In this document: positions 48,201 through 61,600 of the stretch, one piece after another | How positions within the stretch are numbered: position 1 is the first letter of the stretch | Layout of the letters: each line of letters opens with the position of its first letter | From: Kryptolebias marmoratus | Lineage: Eukaryota > Chordata > Actinopteri > Cyprinodontiformes > Rivulidae | Direction of reading: 5' to 3' | NCBI RefSeq assembly: GCF_001649575.2 | Contig: NC_051436.1 | Span: forward strand, 5,287,238-5,351,237 | Length of the DNA: 64,000 nucleotides | The notes under the pieces: model-generated | Databases searched by the model: none | The model's input: only the letters and a program-made list of their open reading frames with translations | What the model was told of the DNA's origin: nothing | Made by a program: the position numbers and the translations under genes

Positions 48201-51200
48201 GTTATTTAAACTGGACATATTCTGCTTCCTGGGACAAGTCAGGATAGGTCTGTGGGCTACAAAACATCTTCATTACATTTAATACACAAAATCCTTCTCG
48301 GATGTTGAGATTTCATCTGATCAGTTCTGCCTGTTTTGAGTGGTTTTAGGAATACGTCACTTTTATGCAAATTAGCTGCTGTTGGTCACGCCCCCAACTC
48401 AGTGACGCAGAAAGTGAATTTTACCTTAATAGATCCCCTTTAAGACAACAATTTGGTGATTGTATTTCATGTCTAAAAGGTGATATAATGTTATCCAGAA
48501 AGTTGGCCTGTATTAAAACAGGAAGTGACTTGACAGAGATACCATTCTGTCAGGTCACTTCCTGTTGAGGTGATACTCAGGCTTACGTTGTTCTTTATTA
48601 TTGTGCGTTGCAGCATGTCAGCTAACGCCATGCTAATTTATTGAGCTGAACAGTTTTGGTATTTGATCGTGGGCACCTGATTGAGGTTTTCAAATGGTGG
48701 TCTTGGGTCGCACTTTTGGTCAAGAGCAAAACTCAGCTGTGAGTTTAGAACGCCCAACACACATGTTTAACAGGATATGTGTGTTATTTAGATGGTTTGT
48801 GCTGTAGAGGTGCAGTTTTCTGTTATTGGAGACGTTTAAGTCATACTTCTCTGTTTCTGTCAAATAACAGAAGTCAGAAGCTCCAGCCTGAATGTAACCG
48901 CGGTGACATTTTATTCTCTTTCATTGTTTTAGTAACTTTTTATCGTCTGCCGCCAAGAAAGGCAAGAGATGATATAGCTGCCTGCCTGCGTGTGTTTGTC
49001 ATGTTAGCAACATTTCTCATGAATCCCTGAATGGATTTGAACGAAACTCAAAGCGATCTTTAGATGCGTCTCAACAACCTGATTCAAGCTGTTAGAACCT
49101 CAGCAAACACAAAAAATGGCTATAAACTTTACAGACGGTGAGCTGAAATTTGGTGTGGTAGTAGCTGAGAGTCGTCCTCAACTAATACTTTGAGCACCAA
49201 CAGATCACACGGTCCTAGATGAAACTTGGGGCGTGAACTGTGGTGGGCGATATGCATTCCTTCAAGAAATGTTAAATTTAGTGAATCTTTTGTTGTCTTT
49301 TCAGGAGAAGTTGTGTCAAATCGACTAATATAGAGATTACTAACAATAAAACCGCTCTCTAATATTCAGAGTACCTGATAGTATTTTTCATAAGTTGCTA
49401 CCATTTTTGTTACAAATTCTTATTATCCTTTGCTTCCTGTTTTTTTTTTTTTTGTGCCAAACTCAGTTTGTGGTCTCGTTGGATGTCAGGTTCAAAGGTA
49501 ATACAGCCTTTTCACTCCCGTCTTTTAAACATAAAATAATTAGAAAATACTTGTTGCTAATGTAATTAAAGATTAACGCGTTCTGTTTATGTGCAGTTTT
49601 AATTAATGAGATTAGCCACACCAGCTGCTGTGAAAAATGCGTTTGGTTGAGGCTCAAAAAGCCCCGGTTCCCCCCCGTGTGCTAACATGATGATCTGTTT
49701 GTTCTTTAAACTTTCTACTTCTTCTTTTTTTTATTCATTTACTACAAAGTCTTTGGCGCTGTTGTGTTATTTTTCTCCTCCAAATCTTTTTTTTTTTTTT
49801 TTTTCATGTTGACCTATTTAACCCGATCCAATACGGCTCGCAGATTAAAAATGCTGTTAAGCGCCATGGCAACAAAGACAAAGCAAACACAGTATTGGAA
49901 ATTTGAGTCTGGCTGGGCACAGGTTGGTGCGTTTTCACCTGACACCTTGGGAGTGGGAAAGAAAGGCACAGGCTCGCAGCCAGATTATGAGCGTGAAACT
50001 CTATATACCTGAGAATAAAAGCTACTGAATGTGTGGATAAATTGTCACAAGTAGTTTTAGGGGAAAGATTTTAATAATCAGGTACTTTCCTCTTTCTTCC
50101 CCCTCCTTAGTGTCAGTCAGTAGCCCCTGAAACATTTCACTCAGTGGTGTATATTTAGTTTTTTACTCCAGGAAAACTCTAAATCGTGCCTCTAGTCTTG
50201 ACAGATCTGTCGTATTAACAGAAACTCACGGCTAGCAGCAGAAAGCCTGTTTCAAACACACTCAGAAGGTCGTTCACTATCACATTTGCCCTCTCAAGGA
50301 GCCGCTCGCCATTTTCCCCCTTCCGCTCGGTGAATCATTAATAAGATCTGAGCTGCCTTTTGATCGCCACTGATTCAGAGTTCCTGGGAATCGAAGCGTT
50401 AAACCAGCAGCGGAGCAACATTCGGAGCTGTTTGTTGGGTTGGAGCTGAGAGCGGAGGGCGAAACAGGCCTTTCCGGTTCGGCGGAGTCGTAGGTGCGGC
50501 AGCCGACTGTTGATCTGAAGAATTTGACGTCATCCAGGTGAAGGAACGCACACTCCTTCCCTGGCGCCTCCTCACGACTCGTCCTGCTCCGTTCTGTCGG
50601 TTTACGTCAAGAGAAAGTTCCATGAGAATTTGAGGAAATAAAACCCACTTGTTTGTTTTTGGATTATCTCTTTGTCGTCATACGTTTAAATTCAAGGCCT
50701 GGCATTCCTTGAAGGAACCGTTCATGCCGGAGTCATCTCATAACATAATATGAATCACTCTCAGCTACTACCACATCAGATTTTATCTCAGTATCTGTAA
50801 AATTGACTGAGTCAGAACCATTTTTGCGTTGGCTAATGTCGATTAGCTGTGGCATCCATTTTGAATCAGGTTGACTCCAAAAGTTAATCAGTCATAGATG
50901 TAAATCCAATGATTATTTTCTGAGTTTCTTTAAAATCTCTCCAGTGGTTCATGAGATATTTTGCTAACAGACACACAGTCTGCCTTCGCCTTTTGGCAGC
51001 GGGCGACAGAACGGGGTGCCATCATTCCGGCAGACAATTCGATTTGTCTCTGCTTAAAAACACAGGCCAAGTTTCTTTCAGTTTCCCAGTAAACCTCGAT
51101 AATGTACCGCTACGAAGAGCAGCCGAACTTTAAAAGTTGAATGCAGCCAACCGGATCGTGTTCTGACACGTCTTAATTAGCTGCTGTGAGAAGAAAAAAA

Positions 51201-52644
51201 ACGTCTATTACTTTAAAATTACAGATGAATCTTATCGACCATAATGTTGGAGATGGTCCAAAAATACAATGGATGAATGGTGGAATATGGCTTTTTTAAA
51301 AAAAAAAAAAGCAAATAGTTGCTGGAAAACAGTGAAGATATTTAAGCATCAAGACATTTAAGGTCAAAAGTGTCGATTTGATTTTCCTCAGATTTAATCT
51401 GTCAGTCTGCTTTGAGAAGCTCCAGCTGGAGACGGCGTTGATTCTGAACGTCAGCCTTTTATCGCCTGAAGGCCAAGGGTTGGTCCTGGTTTCGCCCGTG
51501 TTTGTCTGTTAGCAAAATACTTCACGACCCGCCGAACGAGCGTTAACCAGACTCGCGGGAAGTAATGATTGGATGTAGATCTGCAGCTACCTTCTGGAGT
51601 CGGTCCGATTCAAGATGGCCGACGAGAAACAAAAACTGCGATGACTGGGTCAGTTTTACAGATGTTGAGTTAAACTTGTAGCAGGTGGTAGCTGGTTTAT
51701 TTATTTTTTTACAGCTGTGACTTTTCCAGGAGATGGTTCCCGCGTAAAAACCGGGTCGTAGTTTAAATCTCTGGCATGAAAGGCGGCGGGTGATAGGCAT
51801 TTGCTTTAATCCCAAGACCACATTTAAATTTTATTGGACCTGGCCCTTCAGTTTGAGACAAACTGAGACTATTTAGGGAAGTCTTCTCATGACAGTGACT
51901 TTGAAGACAAGAAAATGAAGTTTTATTTTCTCAGTAATCTTTGATTTTGACGTGGAATGAGCAACAGAGAGCATCAAACGAGTCATCGACGTTTGTTGAC
52001 GGACTTGCAGCCAAGAAACAATATCTGATATTACTTGAGTTAATGTGCATCATTAGATCAAATATCTGCTTTAATGTATGTCTTTTTGTAGTTTTTTCTT
52101 CTTGTTTAAAGTTATATTAGTAGCTGTATGATTGGATTTTTGTTGATGGCTTTTTAGCTCTTTTAGCAAAAGAATGCTAATGATGCTTCATAAGTTCGAT
52201 CTATTTATCTTTGTTCTTTAAAGCACGTTTGTTCTTTATTCTATATAACACGCAACTGGGAAAAGGTATTTTATATTATCTAAATGAATGATTTGACATA
52301 TACATCTAAAACCATGGTTATTTATGTATTTTTTTCAATAAATATTGATTGAGAGTGGCCCTTGGCTTGGATTAAGTTTTTAATTTTGGCCCCCCGAGTG
52401 TTACTGAGTTCGACACCCCTGATCTAAAAGAGCAAAACGTTGGAAGAACGCTGAATGCGTTTCGAACCCTGGCGCTTTGTGAAAGCTGTACTGACTTGTT
52501 GTTGCCGGTGGTTCTCGTGGGCCGATTTACACAGGAAGTGCTCTGTGTCTTAATAGTGGTGGTAAGAGCGCAAACATGAGCTCTGGATTGATTTCACACA
52601 CACACTCACACACTCATACCAGGGCAGTTGGGGTGAATCCAGCG

Positions 52645-52691
<47 letters not shown>

Positions 52692-55600
52692 AATTCACAG
52701 CACACTAACACCCAGCGTGACACCACCTCGCTGAAGTAAGGGGCCTCTCACATGTTTCCTTTGCGTCGAATGTTTGTGAGTTTCTGCTGGTTTGACGGTA
52801 ATACCTGTTCTGGATCAGGACCTTTTGGGGAGATTACCTCTGAGCCGTTTCACATTATGGGGGGGGGCTCGCTACTTGTGGCGTCTTTTTCTTACCCTAG
52901 ATTGCACTTTGTTGCTTTCTAACAAAACATTTCTTAGAATCAGTACAGAGACGTTACTCACTTCTCCTCTGGTAGCTTACTGAGCTGCGTCAGAAGGCAC
53001 AATATTTTTATATCCACCTAATTAAGATCTTACTCTAAATAAGACACCGGCCACTAAAACTGTATTTTCTAATGACCCTGACCTGAATAAGATCTTATTT
53101 AAACAAAGTAATAATCAAATTGAGTCATTTGGAGTCAGTTACGTCCTACTGGAGTTTTTTCTTTTGTTATTGTCTAAACACACTTCTGCTTTACAGTTCC
53201 TGCCCTCATCTCCTCCAGAACTACATCAGAACCGGTCGGTTGTTGATAAATAAGACAAGTTTTTAAAGCTCTGTGTTTTGAGGGATAGAGGTTTGTTTAA
53301 GGATGAACCCAATAATCAACTTGTAACCGTAATCAGACGAATTTAAACTTCAATTTGTAAGACATACGAACACATGTCTGCTGCTGACTTTACTGCTAAG
53401 ATTGAGGCCGTTCCTTATAGAAGCTGCGGTTTAGGAGCCCCAAAACGATAATTTCTGAAAACTTGTTCCAGACTGACAAAAGAAAGTCTTTAAACACCAA
53501 CTTAGCATTTCTTTGTAGACAGCTAAAACACAACCTTTTGAAAACAAGATCTTCTAATATAAACCATGACCCCGAGGGTGTGTTTATTTATTTGACTGGA
53601 CATTTTAAACATGTAACAGGTGCGTTAATTGGATCTACTTATTGCAGGTCATGTGAGCACCCTGACCAGAATCTAGTCCTTAGAATATATTAAAAAAACA
53701 ACTGAAGTAAATCAACTATTGATGATGCTGAGGAACAGTTATAGGACCTCGTTTTTAAAGTAAAAAAAGGCAATTTATTTGTTCTTAATACAGAATAATC
53801 AAATCAAGTGTAATTAAGACTGTCTTTAATTGCTTTTATCAGGTTACAGTAAATGTTTTGTTTCATTCCTTCATTCTTTCCTGGTAAATGTGTTATAAAA
53901 CAAGCTCACAGTCACAATATTTCAGACCACATGCAGCTCGTTTTACAGCAGCGCTTTTAACTCAGATTTTGGCTGGGATTGCACCTTTCCTCTTTTTGTT
54001 CTCGTTTTCCCTCTATTTTTGGCTTCCAATTGAGAGTGTTCATCCCTCGGCCAAACCTTTTCAGATCTGATCAAATGTAATGACAGCGCCGATGAGAAGT
54101 ACCTTCAATTAGGTGGATGGAGCCCCAGCGACCGAAACGCCAATCAGTGCCGCCGTGTTGACAATTTCTACCCTGCCGTTAAAAAATCTGGCTCAGGTTT
54201 TAGATATTTTGTCAACTGTGTACAGTTGTTTGCATACATTTAGAAAAGGAGTACAGCAACAGAAAAGAAAAAATATTAAATATATCTAAAAGTTGTGAGG
54301 TTGAAAAACAGATGTGATCAAAAGAGGTAATTAAATTTGGGTCAAACTCATTATTTGTCTGTCCACGACAAAACAAAATGTTTATATTTTTGTTTGGGTA
54401 TGGTACAGTTTGTTTACATTACCAGTTAATTCCCACGGAAACTTTCCAGTTTGGAATATTTCCAAAATTCCCCACCTTAATTTCCCTTTCTGGAAGGTTT
54501 CCTGAGATTTACCTGAAATTTTCCGCCCTGCCAGCATATAACACATGCAACGAAACTCCTGAAATGTTTGTCATAACACTGTAGTAAACGTGACCGAAAC
54601 ATGCTCGTTTCCGATTTTACAAATTATTAAATGTAATGTAGGTGATTAAATGTAATCAGAGGTTCTGCAGGATGATTATTACCTTTACTGCAGATGTTCT
54701 GTTTGTCACCAACAACCGTTGAAAGGCTTCCACTCACAAACCCGTTCTGTTCACGCAGACAAGTTCAGTTTTAGGTAATTATTTCCAGCGAGGAGAACAA
54801 TGTGTTTACACTCAATTAACTCCAAGCAGGGATGTTTTTTTTTGTTTGTTTTTTATGAAGAGAAATTCCCATTTTTTTTAATTGTTCATGATTTCAGCTC
54901 TGAGTTTCTGTAATTATAGCCCTCGTTTTAGAAATTAAAGGGAAGTTTAAAAAATATTATTGTTGGCATATTCTTTACACAGAGACTTTCTTTTGTTCTC
55001 GTTCAAAAACCAAAATGATCAAAAGGAACCAGCTTTGCCCACAAAGCAAGCACTAAACGCCAGCAGGCTAATTTTATTTCTTTTGTACGCTGAAAACAAA
55101 ACCAGATAATACAAATTCCAAAACTCTGATCAGGGCTTCAGTGAATTGATATTTCGAGGTGCAGTCAGTAAGAAAGAACTGGAGAGTGCTTTTGGTTTTG
55201 CAGGGTTTTTTTGTTTTGTTTGTTTGTTTGTTTTCAAGGTAACCTCTCCCTTTATTGTCTCGGCTTCGCCCGCGTGATTATCATCCATTTATTTGTTCGT
55301 TTCCCCGACTTTTCCATGTCTTGAATTCGGTATCAGCTCGAGCGTGGCGTTTTCTTCTCTCCCACCGCACCGTGTAAAATTCCATCCGTTTGCATCTGAG
55401 CAAATTCCTTCAATAATTTAGATTAGTAAAGGTCAACGATAACGAGGCCAGAGTCAAAACATAAGCAGCTCTGCCTTGGATCTCTTTGACTTCCTTGTTT
55501 GTGTGTGTGTGTGTGTTTTGATTGTGTGCGAATGCCCTTGCAGCGTGGCATTAAATGGTTTTCAGCTGCGAGCGTCTCGTCGATAACGTTTCGGCCTCTG

Positions 55601-58600
55601 CTTGTGTGTCGGACGGATGGCGGGTGGGGGGTTCTCAGTTGTTGAGCAGGATGTAAACACAACGCTAATGGTCTCTCCACACGGCAGACAGCCGACATAA
55701 AAGGTCCGTGCACCGTGCTCCAAATACAGTAGCTGAGTTTCTCCAGGTTTAAAGCAAAAGCGCCGTGCTGTGTTGCACTTGAAGTGGCAGTCGTTATCCA
55801 AACCTGTTCCAAAAGAGTCGAAGGGATGACAAAGAAGTTGACCTGTGCTGGAAGACGGTTTGTTTATCTGCGCCGCTCATGTCCTTATTTAGCTTATGAG
55901 CTGTTGGGTCATCAGTTAGGGAGCCGATGGAGCTGCGGGGAAGAGTTCCTGCCTGCCAGAGCTTCGAACATCTAAACTATTGTCTATATCCTATAAGAAT
56001 CGAATACAATGAGGTGGCACGCTTCTGTCAGCCTTGTGTTTGGAAGTGGAAGTAGACATTGTTGTGGCGAGATCACAACAGGAAATCCTAACAATTGTAA
56101 ATGACGGCAAAATCCAGTAGAATCTCAAAGAAAACGGCATAAACTCAATATGTTTTGGCTTGAATCGTGTTTTTTCTCTTTGTGTGTTGATTGCTGAAAC
56201 GTCGGCTTCCACTTTGTGGTAACTGTGGAGGAAACACTTCTATTTACAGAAAAAAAGGTCATTTGCTTTGACCCGACACTCAATAACCAGTTGGTATAAA
56301 ACAGAAACGCATCTTATTGTACTTCTCTTCTGTATTCTTGTTTGTCTTGATGTCACGCGTGTACGGTGTTTATCGTTGCTCTGTTAGTTTTTCTACTTGG
56401 TGTCGGAGCGTAGCCTTTTGTATCAGTAGGTTTAAAAGCTGAATTTTCATTTTAAAAACTCAACCAGAGACGGATTCTGCTAATTAACCCTCGGCTAGAA
56501 GCCGCTGAAAATGAGCTTAAGGACGTATTCACAGATTTCTGATCACAAATCGATCTAATGAACGACCTAAACCTGTACTGGGTTTATTTATCTATCCAAT
56601 TTTAATGTGATTTTGTTTAAATTCAATCTCAAATTAGACCTGCTTCACAAAGTCAGCGTTTCATTTGTTACTGAATGACCCAGAAGAGTGGTGAGTTTAT
56701 GTCCCACCCAGTAATAAACAAGCATGTGAAGCTCTTTAACATGTTAAATCAGATAAACGCTACAGGATACGGAATCCTTTTTTTTTTTTCTCCTGAACTT
56801 CGCAGTTCCCTGGTAGTATTCCTGAGTCGAGCTCAACATCAGGGAGTAATAATGTGGGAACCAAAAAAAATGACGTCACTTATTGTCCTCCTCCGGGTCT
56901 ATAATTAAAGCCGAGGGGAGAGGTGGCCGTGTCCGTGTCTGCGTGTTTATATCAGTGTCTGCATGTGTCAGTGGGGGGTTCGCTTCGCCTGCAGCTGCCC
57001 AAAAATGAAGGAAGAATCAGAAGACAAAAATAGTCAGACATGAAAGAGGATAGGAGAGGAAGGACTGAAGAGCCCGAGCGCCTCGGATAAGTGAGAGACA
57101 TCAGAGGAAACGTGTGTAAATTGCGAGGGTCAGTTTGTGAAGACACTCTATCCGCCCATGACAGAAATCTAAAAGGTTTCTGGTTGACCCGTTCTGAGCG
57201 GGAGAAGGAAACGCCAACGGTAACAGACAGGGAACATATTAAAAATAGAGATTTGTCTCTCAGAAGCAGTTTTACTGTTGGTTTTCAACTAATCGTTACT
57301 GTAAAAACCTAATAATGCCATCATTTAAAAAGAGGGGTTCAGAAAAGAGGATAGTCTTATTTGTATTTAAGTAATCTGCTTTAAATGACGCGCTGTAAAG
57401 AGGTTTGTCTCATTTAACCTTAAAACAGCAGATTAAAATGTGCTTTTGGGTGAATTGCACCACATCTGTGTAATTTATGTCAGAATTAGTAATTATAAAT
57501 ACCACTTATTGATAAATTAAAGCTGGACATTTTTATAAATTGGAGGGGAAATAAAGTGGTAGTTAAAATTGGTCTATTTTCTTTAAATGTTCTCTCTATG
57601 AAGCTGTTTTTGTCTTATTGAACAAAGTAAACCTGGCTTTTTTAAAAATCCAAGTATGCCTCAACGCATGTCTTTTAATTAATTAACAAATCCCACTTGT
57701 ATGACTTTTTAAAATACCTTTAAGGCTTCTTCAAATTATACTACCGTATACGGTTTATGGTACTGCCTAGAAAGGCTGTGATGTTATCTTATTACTGCAG
57801 GTAATTTAAGAGTATTTCCTAAATTTTGCTGCTTCTTGAAAACATGTTAACAATTTAGCTTTTATCTGCTGCAGAAAAGACAAAAACACTGAACAATAAG
57901 CTTAATGAAACAGTTAAAAGCATTTCAAATTGTACAGTTAAATGACTGTCTGTGTATTAATCTGTTTTTTTTTTGGTATTTATTGGTTTTGAGGTTTTGT
58001 ATAGTTTCATAAAAAGGCTACATGCTGCTAGTTTTTGCATGCAGGCCCATCTGTTGGTTTCATGAAACACTTCCTGCATTGGGTGTGATCAGTCCAGACA
58101 GATTTATATATCTTTTTTGTCATTTTTTGACAGCCTGACACTTTGTAGAATCTGTTCAAGCACAGAAATAGTTTGTTGAAGGTTAAATATGCAGTTTGTT
58201 ACAGCAGTAATGAAGTGAAGCTGAGCATAAACTTGTATCAGGACGACTGCCGAGCTGAAATGTAGCCGTGAACCCCTCAGTTGCATCTTATTGTCTTTAT
58301 TAGTGCTCATGTAGAACATTTGGTCTGCCTCCCACTCAATCCAAAAATAAAAAATCATTTGCTTCATCCCTGATTCAAGACCACGTAAGACCCGTCCCCA
58401 GTCCTCCTGGTTTGATGTGACTGTCAGTTTATTCTAAATCTCCCCCCCGCATTTGTTAAAGCTTAATCTGGCCCATTACATTTTATTCAAGCCTGCAGTG
58501 TCAGCAGAAGGAAACTCATTGGGGGGAAGATTGAGATGCAGACATTAGATCATACCATCTGGAGAAGGATGTGGTGGTGGGGGGAGTGAAAGAAATGCTT

Positions 58601-61600
58601 AAAGCTGTTGGGGTAATCATGATAATCCTTGTTTCCCATGACCCGAAACTCTGAGACGGGGGGAGAAACGATTGAGAAAAAACATGAAGGGTGGGTCATT
58701 TACAGGAAGTGGTGAAGCTTTAATCTGGTCATTTGTTGACTAGTTTACATTTGAGGTGGAGAACAAAGAAAATGGACCGTTTCTTTGAGCCTTCTTTATT
58801 ACAGCAAAGGACAATGTCTACCTTTGTGTTCACAACACTGTGTTTTAGTTTGTGTGCAGCACTCGCTGTTTGTTTCATGGACTCTGTGTGTGTGTGTGTG
58901 TGTGTGTTTGCGTCTCGTCACCCTGGTGCCAGTCGTCCTCTCCTCTGACCCTGATCCCTGTCACCTGTCCTCACACACACACAGACATATATAGACACAC
59001 ACAATTGCTGTGACCCTGTCCTGGAGTTGAAACACAATAGCTGTCGCCAACCATGCAAAACTTGCTAGCACATCAAGGTTTTGTTTACTTTTCTGTGAGT
59101 GTGTTTGAGATGAAGGACCTACTGTCCTGTCTGCTGCGTTTTATTTAATTCATGAGGCCGTAAAGGACAGTTTTAAGTTGGTTTTAAGTCTTTGCTGTTT
59201 GTGTTTTTTATTCAAACTATTGGGGATCTAATAGGTTTCATACATGTGGTCAAAAAATGCAAGGAGAGAAAAAATATTTTGTCTGGATTCATTTTAAGTT
59301 CTCGTACAAAACTTAATTAAATGTAGTAATGTTTCAGGCACGCTGCCCTTCTTCAGACAGCCAAACTTCATGTAATAAAAGTTCTGTTTGGGAGCGTTCT
59401 TTGGCTCGTCGATCCATTCATAGTTTTTTCCATGTCAGCAAACCCTTTAAAAAAATTACCTGTTATGAGGATTAATTGGTTGGGCACAAGTTAGAACCTG
59501 CCTGCTCTCAAGGTTTTTCAAACCCTGTCTACCGCAGATCACACACGGGTCTACGTTTGTGGACGTAAACAAAACCGTTACGTAAAAATAAAAAAGGCGT
59601 AAACGGACATAAAACTGACCTGCAGCCGTTTTCAAAGTAAATGTGACAGGTGGTAGTTATGCTTTTTTGAAATATTTTATTTAAACAGCACAACAGGTTT
59701 GGTTTATCCAGATTACCTGACTACAGTAACATAAAAAACTTCATTTCTATCATTTTCATCACATTTGTAATTACATCTAGGAGTAAAAAGTGGTTTCTAC
59801 TGAAGTCACCGTTTTGCTTGTAGATATTTTTACCATTTCTGTTACTGTAATGCTTTTATGGCTTTTTTGTATGATTTATTAACTTTTTATTAAATGTATT
59901 CACTTCAGTCAACTGGTTGCTTCAAAAAATAGTTTGTTTGATCCGTTTGGCATCATTATTGCTGCAACTAACTCCACTGTGAATTAGAGTATTTCACCAG
60001 TTTGATGATTTAATATTATTGTCTTTGCAGACTCCACATAGATTAATTTAACTGAGCTTTATGTTTGCTTATATTTATGCGTGTTAGATTGTTTTTTAGT
60101 TTAGACTGCTTACCTTCAAGGAGAGGGTGTAATGAAGAAGTCGGCTCCTTTCGTTGGAGAAGTGTTCTGCTCAGGAAGACCGTGGCGATGTTGGACGTTC
60201 AGTTTTGCGCTTTTTAAGCAGGCGGAAAAGTTCGTCACAGATGGAATCAACATTTGTGCGACATGTCCCGTTTTGTCACAAATCAAATCTTTTTTTTTTT
60301 TTCCAGAATCAGTCCGTCTGTGGGAACGAGACGGTTGTGTCACTAAAAGACAAAACTGTTCCCTAATTTTTGCTTAATATGAACGTTTGTTTCTAATTTT
60401 CTCCTCCTTATGTGTCTGTTTCTGCAGGAACAGAAGTCGTCGTCTGGCCGATACAGCATGTCGCGATGTCCGAACTCCGGGTCCACGACCACCTCAGACG
60501 ACCAGCCGCACATCGGTAACTACCGGTTACTGAAAACCATCGGCAAAGGCAACTTCGCCAAGGTCAAGCTGGCGCGACACGTCCTCACTGGGAAAGAGGT
60601 GGGTCGAGTCGTTTCACTGGTTTTGTTTGAACTTATTTGATAAATTAGCGTATCATCACCGGTGTGTCAACCAACAGTTCTGTATAGATTGGATTAGATA
60701 CATTTTTTTAAATACGTTTGCGCCTTTTTGTTTTTGGCTTCTCTGCAAACAGATGTCTTTAAAACTCCAGGCAGGTTGATTAAACTTCAAAGCTGTCGTT
60801 GCAGCTTTGTTGCGCGGTTTGAGGAGCTGAGGTTTTTGGTTTTCCGGTCACATTGTGTACCGTCCAGTCCGACTCGACGGTACACAATGTGACTCGACAC
60901 CAGTGAAACAGTCAGTGCTGACCTTACTGCCAGGACTTCTTGCTTCTTTAGCACGTTCTGTGACGGTGAATAACTGAAGCGTGGATTTATCAGGTGGTAC
61001 CGCTGATCTGTGTGATTCAGAACCAACCTTTGACCTCGTTGAGTGAGACTCAGTCAGTCAGGCCTGTCGTTTGTGGGACAGCTGTGAGCTTGAAGTGAAT
61101 TTTGCTGCTAAATTAAGAATATTCAGCAGGTGGTTTGAGATCTTATGAGTTTGTTGTCAGAAAGGTTGAACACCAAACTTATTTGACTTTTATCAGGCAG
61201 GGAGATATATGACAGCAAACACCGTTGGATTATTAGTTTAGAAACTAAAATTATGTACCTTTTGTATTCCATATGTACTCAGTTAGCCGTTACTGTAAAA
61301 CTTTATTTTTTATTTTCATATGTGTGAAGACATCTTGTAAAGGCTAGTTTTATGGAAAGTTTATCAAACAAGGTTGTGCAAACTTTCATCTATAGATAGA
61401 CCAATTTCAGTTTTCTAGCAGGATCTGACCTGCTGATTAAGATTTTAGATGATTCAGACTTTTTATTAAATAACTATAATTAAGAGCATAAAATAAAATA
61501 AAACATTTCTATTTTCTTCAAAACACCAGATTACAGATCTTATATTTTTTTCTGGAAATCTAATCCTCCAAATTATTGGACAGAGCTAATAAAACCCATC

